A stretch of DNA of 64,000 nt from Tardibacter chloracetimidivorans (GTDB lineage Bacteria > Pseudomonadota > Alphaproteobacteria > Sphingomonadales > Sphingomonadaceae): positions 1,537,501 to 1,601,500 of the forward strand of contig NZ_CP018221.1 in NCBI RefSeq assembly GCF_001890385.1, written 5' to 3'. Shown one piece after another: positions 38,787 through 47,352 of the stretch (its first letter is position 1; each line of letters opens with the position of its first letter). Made by a program: the position numbers and the translations under genes. Under the pieces are notes generated by a model that saw only the letters and a program-made list of their open reading frames with translations, had not been told where the DNA came from and ran no database searches.

Positions 38787-39391
38787 CGCACCCGCGCCTG
38801 GGTGAGGCCGCTCGCCTCAAGCGCCGCGACGTCGCGGATTTCGGTGAGTACCGAGGCGCTGAGCACCGACGCCGCGGCAGGGCGATCCGGCCTGGCGCGA
38901 TAGGACGCTGTCCGCAGCAGCGGCTGGCCGCCGCTCTCGCCTTCACGCTCGGCCGTGAAGGTCACGACCGGCTGTCCGGGAGAAGCGGCCGGCTTTGCCA
39001 CGCTGGCATAGGCGACGGTCCGCACCTGGGCGGTGCGAGGCGCCTGTTCGCCATCGGCGATCGCCGGCTGCAGGCGTGCATCGAGCGACGACCGGCCATC
39101 ATTGGCGAAGGCCGCCAGCTCGACAGCGCCGTCCAGATACTGGCCTGCCTTCGGAGCCGACAGGGCCAGCACCTCGGCGTTCCACTTTTCGATCTGTGGC
39201 AGCCGCTCGCGCGTGCCGAGTTCGGACTGAAGCTGCCGGATGCTCATCATGCTGGACGCGATCCGCCGCTCCAGCCTTTCGACGGCAGACCGCTCGGCAG
39301 AAACCTTCAGCGAGATCATGTAGAATGCCAGCGCGAACGACGTCATCACCGCAATCATCACAACCGATCGCAAACGCGTTCCAACGATCAT
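38783..39391 (-). CDS. ftsL: FtsL-like division protein
   Basis: 202-residue bitopic protein at the ftsL position between rsmH and ftsI. A transmembrane helix (about 8-29, SVVMIAVMTSFALAFYMI) is followed by a leucine-zipper-like coiled coil (AERSAVERLERRIASSMMSIRQLQSELGTRERL). The remaining 110 residues are low-complexity and longer than in classical FtsL (about 100-120 residues). FtsL joins FtsB and FtsQ and activates FtsWI. ATG 39391 overlaps the rsmH stop. Confidence 0.85.
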   Translation of the reverse strand: MIVGTRLRSVVMIAVMTSFALAFYMISLKVSAERSAVERLERRIASSMMSIRQLQSELGTRERLPQIEKWNAEVLALSAPKAGQYLDGAVELAAFANDGRSSLDARLQPAIADGEQAPRTAQVRTVAYASVAKPAASPGQPVVTFTAEREGESGGQPLLRTASYRARPDRPAAASVLSASVLTEIRDVAALEASGLTQARVR

Positions 39392-40347
39392 CACCTGGCC
39401 TCCCATGAATTCGCGGCGGTCCGCCGGGCAACCCGCAGCGTCGCCGATCGCGCGCGGGGATTTGTCTTGAGTTCGGCCTCGCCCGCCCGGACCGGCTTTG
39501 CGACGGCTTCAAAGCTCGGCTGCGGGCCGGAGCCGGTCAGCGGCATGTGACGCGACGCACCGGGAGCCTTGCCGCTGCGATCGCGCAGGAAGCGCTTCAC
39601 CACCCGGTCTTCAAGGCTGTGAAAGCTGACGACGGCCAGCCGCCCGCCCGGCTTCAGCATCCGCTCGGCCGCGCGCAGCCCTTCGTCCAGTTCCTCAAGC
39701 TCGCGGTTCACATGAATGCGGATCGCCTGAAAGGTTCGGGTCGCCGGGTCCTTCGGCTCGCCGGGGCGGTGCCCCGTCGCCTTGCGGACGATATCGGCGA
39801 GCTGGCCGGTGCGCTCGATCGGGCGGGCGTGGACGATCGCCCTTGCGATGCGACGCGCCTTGGGCTCCTCGCCCAGCGCAAAGATGACGTCGGCGATCAT
39901 CGATTCGTCGGCGGTGTTGAGGAAATCGGCAGCGCTTGGCCCCTCCCCCTCCATCCGCATGTCGAGCGGGCCGTCGGACTGGAAGCTGAAGCCGCGCTCC
40001 GCCCTGTCGAGCTGCATCGAGGAAACGCCGATGTCGAAGGTCACGGCGTCCACCTCTGCGACGCCGCGTGCGCCGAGCGCCGACACCATGTTGGAAAAGC
40101 GGTCGTGGATCAGCGTCAGCCGCCCGTCGGACCCATCTTCCAACGAGCGCCCTTCGGCAATGGCGTTGGGATCGCGATCAAAGGCCCAGACATGGCCCGC
40201 GCCGGCGGCAAGGGCCGCGCGCGTATAGCCGCCCGCGCCGAAGGTGCCGTCCACCAGAACGTCACCGGCGTTGAGGGCAAGCCCCCGCATCACCTCGGCA
40301 AGGAGAACCGGGACATGGGGCGCGGCGGCGGGGACGGCAGCGGTCAT
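39391..40347 (-). CDS. rsmH: 16S rRNA (cytosine1402-N4)-methyltransferase RsmH
   Basis: SAM-dependent methylase (MraW) of the decoding centre. 318 residues; [16 protein letters not shown] loop near 33, [23 protein letters not shown] near 103, [18 protein letters not shown]-like segment and [16 protein letters not shown]. Second gene of the dcw cluster, overlapping mraZ by 4 bases. Confidence 0.96.
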   Translation of the reverse strand: MTAAVPAAAPHVPVLLAEVMRGLALNAGDVLVDGTFGAGGYTRAALAAGAGHVWAFDRDPNAIAEGRSLEDGSDGRLTLIHDRFSNMVSALGARGVAEVDAVTFDIGVSSMQLDRAERGFSFQSDGPLDMRMEGEGPSAADFLNTADESMIADVIFALGEEPKARRIARAIVHARPIERTGQLADIVRKATGHRPGEPKDPATRTFQAIRIHVNRELEELDEGLRAAERMLKPGGRLAVVSFHSLEDRVVKRFLRDRSGKAPGASRHMPLTGSGPQPSFEAVAKPVRAGEAELKTNPRARSATLRVARRTAANSWEAR

Positions 40348-40817
40348 GCCTTGCCTCCCTTCGCTTCGATCTGCGCCCGGACGATGCGCGCCAGACGCGG
40401 ATCGGAAGCGCCCTTCACCTCGAGCAGGACGTTGGGATTCCAGATTTCAAAGGTGTCGCCGGCGGCAATGAAGAAGGCCAGCCTGTCCAGCTCGCCCAGC
40501 TCCTTGATCATGGGCGAGAGGACGATCCGCCCATTGTCGTCATAGCCAAGCTGTTCGGTCGCGCCGAACTGCCTGCGCGCGGCGTCGTCGCGCTCGGGGC
40601 CGAAATCGTCGCCGAAGCGGCGGTCGAGCTTTTCGTAGAGTCTGGCCGAATAGGCCTGGTCATATCCGATGAGGCAGGGTTCGCGTTCGTGCGGGGCAAG
40701 CACGATGATGCGGGCATGGGACCGGGCCTCGATCACCTCACGATAGCCGGACGGGACCGAAACGCGGTTCTTCGCGTCGATCCCGTTCATCGCATAGCCG
40801 TGGAAGAATCCCTGCAT
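40344..40817 (-). CDS. mraZ: transcriptional regulator MraZ
   Basis: 157-residue AbrB-like double-fold DNA-binding protein, the autoregulator of the dcw operon. Two MraZ repeats: [23 protein letters not shown] (about 6-60) and [20 protein letters not shown] (about 88-140), the second with the family DxxGRxxL pattern. First gene of the cluster; putative operator repeats lie about 120-170 bases upstream. Confidence 0.95.
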   Translation of the reverse strand: MQGFFHGYAMNGIDAKNRVSVPSGYREVIEARSHARIIVLAPHEREPCLIGYDQAYSARLYEKLDRRFGDDFGPERDDAARRQFGATEQLGYDDNGRIVLSPMIKELGELDRLAFFIAAGDTFEIWNPNVLLEVKGASDPRLARIVRAQIEAKGGKA

Positions 40818-40926
40818 TGTCCCGGCAAAGCCCCATCAGCAGGAACCAAGACCTCCCTGTTCACGGCCACGCGTCCGCAACCGTGTCAGCTATCCGACAT
40901 AGGAAAGCCCGTCCCTGTGGATTGAT

Positions 40927-40955
40927 GGATAACATGGGGATGCAATGGGCTTCAA
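40927..40955 (-). promoter_or_regulatory. predicted promoter of the dcw operon
   Basis: Minus-strand TTGAAG (40955-40950), 17-base spacer, TTATCC (40932-40927), about 110 bases before mraZ. It lies inside the array of MraZ-like repeats, the arrangement expected for autorepression. Predicted by eye. Confidence 0.4.
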
Positions 40956-40989
40956 TGGGATTTTGTGGGCAAAGCTGGTTTAAGTTGGG
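40935..40989 (+). promoter_or_regulatory. MraZ-box array
   Basis: TGGG occurs at 40935, 40946, 40956, 40966 and 40986, with TGGT at 40976: six sites at 10-11 base spacing, one per helical turn. Known MraZ operators are TGGGN repeats with 5-base spacers, the same period. The repeats read TGGG on the plus strand while mraZ is on the minus strand. Confidence 0.6.
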
Positions 40990-41098
40990 GATAGCACGGA
41001 AATCCGGGCTTTTCCCACCGTGATGTTGGTGCAAGCGCGCCTAATCCACGGCCGGAAAAGCCTGTGGATAAGTCGGTGTATTCCGATAACGGGACAGA

Positions 41099-42229
41099 TC
41101 AGCGGGTTTTGAGTCGCTTTGCGATTCCCGCGCAGGCCAGCAGCAGCGGGATGGCGAGCCCTGCGAGAATCAACGGCACGTCCCTTTTTGGGACGGCGGT
41201 CATCCAGCGGACATCGGATGCGGACATGCTGTCCTGCCCGTCCAGCAGCATTTGCGCGGCGGCCGAAACAAGGTGGCCGTTGTCGGCGATCCGTGCGCCC
41301 CGGCTTTCGCCCTGAGCGCCAGGCCCAAACCAGCTTGCGTCGCGCAGAAGATCGGCGTCGGCAAGGACGAGCGCCCGCCCCTTGCCGATCGCGCAATCGG
41401 CCATGAGGCCGTTCATCGAGATGGTGCAGTCGCTCGTCCGCGAGCGGAGGTTGCCGGGGCTGTGCACGCCCACGCGGACCATGGCCGAAGACGATGGGCG
41501 CATGACCCGAAAGCCGGGTTCGCCGGGCAGCAACTCCAGCCCCCAATGCGAGAGCAACGGTCGGATCAGCGACGTTCGTGGCGGGCGCGGCAGGTGCGGC
41601 GGCAGTTCACCCGCCCAATGCAGCGCCGGATCGGCGAACAGCAGGGCGCGTCCCCCCGCCCTCACCCACTCGTCGACGACAAGCAGTTCGACCGGGGTCA
41701 AGGCGCGCGGCTGGGCCAGGATCAACAGATCCGCGCCGGCAAGCGCGTCCTCGCTCAGCACATCGGCGGGGGTTATGGCCGCAGCCTTGCGCATCGCCCG
41801 ATAGCTGGCGGGTGGCGGCGGCGCATCGGCGAACAGCCTGGCGGCCGAACCTTCCCCCCAGACGAGCGGAAGGTCACTGACCAGCACCGCCTTTCGCGCC
41901 CTGTCGTCAGGCTCGGCGACCGGCGGTCGAAGCCTCGCCTCGAACCAGCGCACGGCCGATGGATAGGGCGGGCGAAGGGCGAGCATCCCGACTGCGAAGG
42001 CAAGCATGGCGAGGGCCGCCGATCGTCTCCCGCCGAGCAGCCGCAGGAACGCCGCGGCTGCCAGCGCCCCGCCACCTGCCAGCACGAGGCTGAGCCCGGC
42101 GGCGCGCGCCAGCACCATGAGATCGGGCTCGCCCGTGACCGACAGCATGAGCCATTCCGCCACCGTCGCCGTTATGATGAAGAGCGCCGCACCGGCGGCG
42201 GCCGTCCGCCACGCGCCTGTCAGAAGCAC
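41099..42229 (-). CDS. GldG-like membrane protein
   Basis: At least 376 residues from GTG 42229. Two N-terminal hydrophobic helices, then a soluble domain with ADLLILAQPRALTPVELLVVDEWVRAGGRALLFADP, the hallmark of GldG/ABC-associated periplasmic-type domains, and a C-terminal membrane anchor (LILAGLAIPLLLACAGIA). Such proteins normally sit with an ABC-2 ATPase and permease, which are absent here. The frame stays open upstream to 42460 and encodes another hydrophobic helix but no ATG, GTG or TTG in a good context; a CTG at 42421, directly after the upstream stop, could be the real start. Confidence 0.65.
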   Translation of the reverse strand: MLLTGAWRTAAAGAALFIITATVAEWLMLSVTGEPDLMVLARAAGLSLVLAGGGALAAAAFLRLLGGRRSAALAMLAFAVGMLALRPPYPSAVRWFEARLRPPVAEPDDRARKAVLVSDLPLVWGEGSAARLFADAPPPPASYRAMRKAAAITPADVLSEDALAGADLLILAQPRALTPVELLVVDEWVRAGGRALLFADPALHWAGELPPHLPRPPRTSLIRPLLSHWGLELLPGEPGFRVMRPSSSAMVRVGVHSPGNLRSRTSDCTISMNGLMADCAIGKGRALVLADADLLRDASWFGPGAQGESRGARIADNGHLVSAAAQMLLDGQDSMSASDVRWMTAVPKRDVPLILAGLAIPLLLACAGIAKRLKTR

Positions 42230-42422
42230 CGCCGACGCCAGCGCAAGGCCGATCAGCCAGGGCCGAAAGGCGAGAAAGGCGTCAGGCTCCGCTCGTTCGC
42301 GGATGAGGAAATGCCCCGGCCCGAAGCCAAGCAGGACCTCGGCGGCGGCAATGCCGCCTGTCAGGATAAGGATTGAGGCGATGTGCCGGCGATTGCGGCC
42401 GGGAAAGGCAGCGGCCGTCAGA

Positions 42423-42701
42423 TTATTCCGCCAGAACCGGCGCCGGTGGTGGTGTGATCGCTATGGGCTGGGAGGCCGGCTCCGCCGCCGGCTGTTCCTC
42501 CTCGCTCCGGCTCTGCTCGCCGGAGCCCGGCGCAATACCAAGCTGCGCCAGGGTTTCTTCAGGTTTGTCCGGCTTGGCGGCCGGCGCTTCGTTGCTGATG
42601 CTCGCCGTTCCGATCAGGACGAGCAGAAACACGCACGCCAGACCTGTCAAACCAATGCGAACCCGTTGCATAACCCTCGCTCGGGATGTCGTCGTCGGCA
42701 T
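42423..42701 (-). CDS. small membrane-anchored hypothetical protein
   Basis: About 92 residues: basic start, one transmembrane helix (IGLTGLACVFLLVLIGTASI), then an acidic, Pro/Ala-rich tail with EETLAQLGIAPGS. No family recognised. ATG 42701 is the likelier start, although ATG 42671 is possible. It directly precedes the GldG-like gene on the same strand and may be co-transcribed with it. Confidence 0.5.
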   Translation of the reverse strand: MPTTTSRARVMQRVRIGLTGLACVFLLVLIGTASISNEAPAAKPDKPEETLAQLGIAPGSGEQSRSEEEQPAAEPASQPIAITPPPAPVLAE

Positions 42702-42787
42702 GGCCGCAACTCGTCCCTCGTGGTTGTCGTTACGTCGCAATCTAACAGAGCCGGCAGTCAATGTCGAATTATCCGGCCCTGTGCCTT

Positions 42788-43798
42788 CTATGCCACAGCT
42801 TCCAGCCACGGAGGAGCGGGCAAGTCCTTGGTTTTACACCATTCCGGGTTGAACAAGGTCGACAGATAGCGCAGCCCTGAATCACACAGCATGGTGACGA
42901 CGGTCTTGCCGGGGCCGAGTTCGCGGGCAAGCGCCACCGCGCCCGCCACATTGATGCCCGACGACAGACCAAGGCACAGGCCTTCCTCCATCATCAGCCG
43001 ATGCACCCATTGCACACCCTCGGCATCCGAAATGCGGAACTGCGCATCGACGGGTGCGCCTTCAAGATTTGCCGTGATCCGCCCCTGGCCAATGCCTTCT
43101 GCCACCGACGAGCCTTCTGCCCGCAGTTCGCCATGCGCGTAATAATTATAGAGCGCCGCGCCATAGGGGTCGGTCAGGGCGATGGTGATGTCGGGCGAAT
43201 GTTCCTTCAGTCCCAGCCCGGTCCCGGCGAGCGTGCCTCCGGTGCCGACCGCACAGGTGAAGCCGTGCAGCTTCCCGCCGGTCTGCGCCCAGATCTCCGC
43301 CGCGGTCGTGCGGATATGGGCGAAGCGGTTGGCCGTGTTGTCGAACTGGTCGGCCCAGAGCGCGCCCGGCGTCTCTTCCGCGATGCGGCGTGAGGTGTGG
43401 ACGAAGTGGTTGGGGTTCGAATAGGGTGCCGCTGGCACCAGCACCAGTTCGGCCCCAAGCGCCCTCAGCGTATCCATCTTTTCCCGGCTCTGCGTCTCGG
43501 GCATGACGATGATGGTGCGATAGCCCTTGGCGTTGCAGACGACGGCAAGGCCGATGCCGGTGTTGCCGGCGGTGCCTTCGACGACGACGCCGCCCGGCTC
43601 AAGCGCGCCGCGCGCCTCGGCGTCTTCCACGATGAACAGCGCCGCCCGGTCCTTCACCGACCCGCCGGGGTTCATGAACTCGCATTTGGCGAGAATCTCG
43701 CAGCCCGTCGCCTCGGACGGTCCCTTCAGGCGGATGAGGGGCGTGTTGCCGATCAGTTGCAGAACATCGGCCGCCGGTGTGGTTCGCGTGTCGATCAT
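42788..43798 (-). CDS. cysK: cysteine synthase A
   Basis: O-acetylserine sulfhydrylase, PLP fold type II, the last step of cysteine synthesis. 336 residues from ATG 43798. Motifs: IGNTPLIRL near 18, PLP lysine in MNPGGSVKDRAA near 50, GTAGNTGIGLA near 80 and AVGTGGTLAGTG near 190. It is slightly longer than E. coli CysK (323) and could accept other nucleophiles. Confidence 0.92.
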   Translation of the reverse strand: MIDTRTTPAADVLQLIGNTPLIRLKGPSEATGCEILAKCEFMNPGGSVKDRAALFIVEDAEARGALEPGGVVVEGTAGNTGIGLAVVCNAKGYRTIIVMPETQSREKMDTLRALGAELVLVPAAPYSNPNHFVHTSRRIAEETPGALWADQFDNTANRFAHIRTTAAEIWAQTGGKLHGFTCAVGTGGTLAGTGLGLKEHSPDITIALTDPYGAALYNYYAHGELRAEGSSVAEGIGQGRITANLEGAPVDAQFRISDAEGVQWVHRLMMEEGLCLGLSSGINVAGAVALARELGPGKTVVTMLCDSGLRYLSTLFNPEWCKTKDLPAPPWLEAVA

Positions 43799-43879
43799 GG
43801 CGCACCAATGAATGGACGCGCCGCGCGATGCAAGCAAGCCTTGCTTGACGAGGTGCAAGTTCCTGCCCATCAACCCCGA

Positions 43880-45034
43880 ATGAACCCGCTGTTCGCCAAC
43901 CTGCCCACCACCATCTTTGAAACCATGTCCGGCCTTTCGCGGGAGCTGGAGGCGGTGAACCTTGGCCAAGGCTTTCCAGATTTCGGCTGGCCGGAAGACG
44001 TGCTGGACAAGGCGGCCGACGCGGTGAGGCACGGGTGGAATCAATATCCCTCCATGTCCGGCCTGCCGGAACTGCGCGAGGCGGTGGCCGTGCATTATGC
44101 GCGATTCCAGCGACTGGACCTGAAGCCGGAGGAAGTGACCGTCACTTCCGGCGCGACGGAGGCGCTGGCTGCAGCAATCCTCGGCCTCGTCACGCCGGGC
44201 GACGAGGTGGTGCTGTTCGAGCCGGCCTATGACGCCTATCTGCCGTTGATCCGGCAGGCCGGCGGCATAGCCAAAGCGGTGAAGCTGACGCCGCCCGACT
44301 GGAAGATCACCGAAAAGGCGCTTGCCGAAGCCTTCGGCCCGGCGACGCGGCTGGTGATCTTCAACAATCCGCTCAACCCCACGGGCACGGTCTTCAGCCT
44401 CGATCAGCTTGCGCTGATCGCCGACGCCTGCGTCCGGAACGACGCGGTGGCGATCTGCGACGAGGTGTGGGAACATCTGGTGTTCGACGGCCATGCCCAA
44501 ATTCCGCTGATGACGCTGCCCGGCATGCGCGAGCGGACCGTGAAGATCGGCTCTGCGGGCAAGATCTTCTCGCTCACCGGCTGGAAGGTGGGCTGGACCT
44601 GCGCCGCGCCCCGGCTGACCGCCGCCATCGCCCGGGCGCACCAGTTCCTGACCTTCACCACCGCACCGTCATTGCAGACGGCGGTGGCCTATGGGCTGGG
44701 CAAGGACGACGCATATTTCACCGCAATGCGCGAGGGGTTCGCGCGGTCGCGCGCGCGCATGACGGACGGGCTGGGCGCGGCCGGATATGCCCTCCTGCCC
44801 TCCGACGGAACCTATTTCGTCTCGGTCGATCTCAACGGGTCGGGCATCGCGCTGGACGACATGACCTTTTGCCACCGCGCCGTGCGCGAGGCGGGCGTCG
44901 CCGCCATTCCCGTGTCATCCTTTTACGCAAGCGATCCCGTCACCAATGTCGTGCGGCTGTGCTTCGCCAAGAGCGACGCGACCGTCGACAAGGGGCTTGA
45001 GAGGCTCGCCAAGGCAAGGTTGATGCTGGGCTGA
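43880..45034 (+). CDS. class I PLP aminotransferase, methionine/kynurenine type
   Basis: 384-residue fold-type-I transaminase. N-terminal NLGQGFPDFGWPEDVL and QYPSMSGLPELREAVA, FNNPLNPTG near 175, PLP lysine in GSAGKIFSLTGWKVGW near 238, and VRLCFAKSD near 370. It is closest by motif to YbdL-like methionine and kynurenine aminotransferases. Divergent from cysK with 81 bases between starts, compatible with a shared role in sulfur amino acids, which is inference. Confidence 0.85.
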   Translation: MNPLFANLPTTIFETMSGLSRELEAVNLGQGFPDFGWPEDVLDKAADAVRHGWNQYPSMSGLPELREAVAVHYARFQRLDLKPEEVTVTSGATEALAAAILGLVTPGDEVVLFEPAYDAYLPLIRQAGGIAKAVKLTPPDWKITEKALAEAFGPATRLVIFNNPLNPTGTVFSLDQLALIADACVRNDAVAICDEVWEHLVFDGHAQIPLMTLPGMRERTVKIGSAGKIFSLTGWKVGWTCAAPRLTAAIARAHQFLTFTTAPSLQTAVAYGLGKDDAYFTAMREGFARSRARMTDGLGAAGYALLPSDGTYFVSVDLNGSGIALDDMTFCHRAVREAGVAAIPVSSFYASDPVTNVVRLCFAKSDATVDKGLERLAKARLMLG

Positions 45035-45122
45035 TACGGCGCGCGCCGCGCCCCATCTTTTCACCTTCCGGTCCCGCCGCAACAAGGTTAATCTGCGTCG
45101 ACGAAATGGGGGGATCACCGGG

Positions 45123-45902
45123 ATGGCGACGCTTGGCGAGCTGGCTTCACCTGACAAGGGCGTGAGGACATCCGAAGCCCATTTCTTCTGGATCATGGCG
45201 GTCATCATGTCGGCGATCATCGTCGCCGGTTTCTCCGTCAACCTGGTGCTGGGGCGGTCGACCTTCGCTGTACCGCTCGCCTATCATGTGCATGCGGTGG
45301 TGTTCTTCGGCTGGGTGGCGCTCTACCTCGCGCAGAACCGGCTGGTCGCGACCAACAATATCAGGCTCCACCGGACGCTTGGGCTGTTGGCCTATCCGCT
45401 TGCGCCACTGATGGTGCTGTTGGGTATCGTCATCATCATCACCGTCCTGCGCCGCACCGGGGGACCGTTCTTTTTCGACCAGAACGAATTCCTGTTCAGC
45501 AACACCATGCTGCTGATGCTGTTCGGCGCGATGGTTATCGTCGCGCTGCGCCGCCGCCGCCATACCGGCTGGCACCGCCGGCTGATGCTGAGCGCCATGT
45601 CGATCCTCACGGGGCCGGGCATCGGGCGGCTGCTGCCGATGCCGTTGCTGATGCCGCACTCATGGCGAATCTCGATAGCGGTGACGCTGATCTTCCCCGT
45701 CATCGGCATGATCGCCGACAAGCGCCGACACGGCCGTGTCCATCCGGCGTGGTGGTGGAGCGTGGGCGCGATCATTGTCGTGCAGGTCGCAGCCGACATC
45801 ATCGCCTACAGCCCCTGGGGCGTGGGGGTCACCGAGGCCCTGATCGCAGGCACGCCGGGCGCGGAGCGGCCGATCGCGTCGTTCATGCCACCGGGATTCT
45901 AA
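45123..45902 (+). CDS. multi-spanning membrane protein of unknown function
   Basis: 259 residues with about seven hydrophobic helices and conserved-looking histidines: LAYHVHAVVFFGWVALYLAQ, RLHRTLGLLAYP and GWHRRLMLSAMSIL. Histidines at the ends of helices recall haem- or quinone-binding membrane proteins (DUF2306-like), but no family is firmly recognised. Nothing in the neighbourhood suggests a pathway. Confidence 0.75.
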   Translation: MATLGELASPDKGVRTSEAHFFWIMAVIMSAIIVAGFSVNLVLGRSTFAVPLAYHVHAVVFFGWVALYLAQNRLVATNNIRLHRTLGLLAYPLAPLMVLLGIVIIITVLRRTGGPFFFDQNEFLFSNTMLLMLFGAMVIVALRRRRHTGWHRRLMLSAMSILTGPGIGRLLPMPLLMPHSWRISIAVTLIFPVIGMIADKRRHGRVHPAWWWSVGAIIVVQVAADIIAYSPWGVGVTEALIAGTPGAERPIASFMPPGF

Positions 45903-45929
45903 GGCGGCCCTGCGGCTCCGCTTGGCGGT

Positions 45930-46646
45930 TCAGCCCTCCAGACCAGCGGCGATCATCGGCGAAACGCGGCTGACGATCGCGTTCACGCCCCGGTCGTTCG
46001 GGTGCATGCCGTCGGGCAGCAGCAGCGCGCGGTTGCCGATCACCCCCTCAAGGAAAAACGGATAGAGCGGCACGCCGAACTCTTCCGCCAGTTCGGGGTA
46101 GATCGGATTGAACGCCGCCGCATAATCCGTCCCCATGTTGGGCGCGGCCACCATGCCGGTGAGCATCGTCGGAATGTCGCGCTTCTTCAGTTCGGTCAGG
46201 ATCGCTTCCAGATTGGCGCGGGTCGCCCGGGGACTGAGCCCGCGCAGCATGTCATTGGCCCCCAGGCCCACGATCACGAGGTCGGGCTTGCGATCCAGCC
46301 CGTCGAGCGTGAAGGCAAGCCGCTGCAGCCCCGCCGCGCTGGTGTCTCCCGACACACCGGCGTTCAGCACCCGGACCGCGAGCCCCTGCGCTGAGAGGCT
46401 GCGTTCAAGCGCGGGCGCGAACCCCTGATCCTGATCGAGGTTGTAACCGGCGAACAGGCTGTCGCCGAAGGCCACTACCAGCTTCTTGTCTTCGGCGACG
46501 GCCGATGTCTCCGCCAATACGGCGACGTTCGCCTCGGCCCGACCGCTATTTTGTTCAGGCGCCGACGGCGAACAGCCGATGATCAGTTGGACAAGCAGCA
46601 ACGGCGCTCCATATACCCAAGTTCTGCTTACCAAGGACTGCCCCAT
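45930..46646 (-). CDS. arylesterase / lysophospholipase TesA-like (SGNH hydrolase)
   Basis: 238-residue SGNH/GDSL hydrolase. Signal with lipobox-like LIIGC near the start, so probably a lipoprotein. Block I is FGDSLFAGYNL (catalytic Ser), block II GVSGDTSAAG, block III GLGANDMLRG and block V DGMHPNDRG (Asp/His). Start ATG 46646; ATG 46652 is two codons earlier and would overlap the ybbA start on the other strand. The divergent esterase/ABC arrangement is widely conserved (tesA-ybbA-ybbP). Confidence 0.88.
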   Translation of the reverse strand: MGQSLVSRTWVYGAPLLLVQLIIGCSPSAPEQNSGRAEANVAVLAETSAVAEDKKLVVAFGDSLFAGYNLDQDQGFAPALERSLSAQGLAVRVLNAGVSGDTSAAGLQRLAFTLDGLDRKPDLVIVGLGANDMLRGLSPRATRANLEAILTELKKRDIPTMLTGMVAAPNMGTDYAAAFNPIYPELAEEFGVPLYPFFLEGVIGNRALLLPDGMHPNDRGVNAIVSRVSPMIAAGLEG

Positions 46647-46650
46647 CTTC

Positions 46651-47352
46651 ATGCACGCACCGGCCGATACAGACACTATTGCGATACGCGCGCGCAATGT
46701 CACCCTCTCACTCGGAACCCGCGAAGCGCCGGTGGAAATATTGAAAGGCATCGATCTCGATATCGCGCGCAATGAAAGCATTGCGATCCTCGGCGCATCG
46801 GGATCGGGAAAATCGTCGCTGATGGCGGTGCTTTCCGGGCTGGAGCGCGCGAGCGGCGGTTCAGTTATCGTCGACGGGATCGATTATGGGCCGCTCGACG
46901 AGGATGCGCTTGCCCGCGCGCGGCGCGGCCGGATCGGCATCGTCCTCCAGGCCTTCCATCTGCTGCCGACGATGACCGCGCTGGAAAATGTCGCGGTGCC
47001 GCTTGAGCTGGCGGGCGATCCCGACGCCTTCGCCCGTGCCGCGGAAGAACTGACAGCCGTGGGACTTGGTCATAGGCTCCATCACTATCCGGCGCAGCTT
47101 TCCGGCGGCGAGCAGCAGCGCGTTGCCATCGCGCGGGGGGTTGCGCCCGGTCCGACGATCATCTTCGCCGACGAGCCGACCGGCAATCTGGACGCTGCGA
47201 CCGGCGCGGCCGTCATCGACCTGCTCTTCGCGCGCAAGCACGCGGCCGGCGCGACACTGCTCATCATCACCCATGATCCTGCGCTCGCCGAACGATGCGG
47301 ACGGATCGTCGAGATGAAGGACGGCCGGATCATCGGCGAGCGCCGCCTGTGA
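46651..47352 (+). CDS. ABC transporter ATP-binding protein, YbbA type
   Basis: 233-residue ATPase of the MacB/LolD-like exporter group. Walker A GASGSGKS near 53, Q loop with LLPTMTALENVAVPLEL, signature LSGGEQQRVAIARG near 147, Walker B IIFADEPTGNLD. It pairs with the large permease that follows, sharing a GTGA overlap. Start ATG 46651. Confidence 0.92.
   Translation: MHAPADTDTIAIRARNVTLSLGTREAPVEILKGIDLDIARNESIAILGASGSGKSSLMAVLSGLERASGGSVIVDGIDYGPLDEDALARARRGRIGIVLQAFHLLPTMTALENVAVPLELAGDPDAFARAAEELTAVGLGHRLHHYPAQLSGGEQQRVAIARGVAPGPTIIFADEPTGNLDAATGAAVIDLLFARKHAAGATLLIITHDPALAERCGRIVEMKDGRIIGERRL

Noticed and set aside
41063-41071. Exact DnaA-box 9-mer TGTGGATAA upstream of mraZ
   Set aside because: A single copy with no AT-rich region, other boxes or dnaA/dnaN nearby; not enough for an origin. 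A regulatory role remains possible but unsupported.
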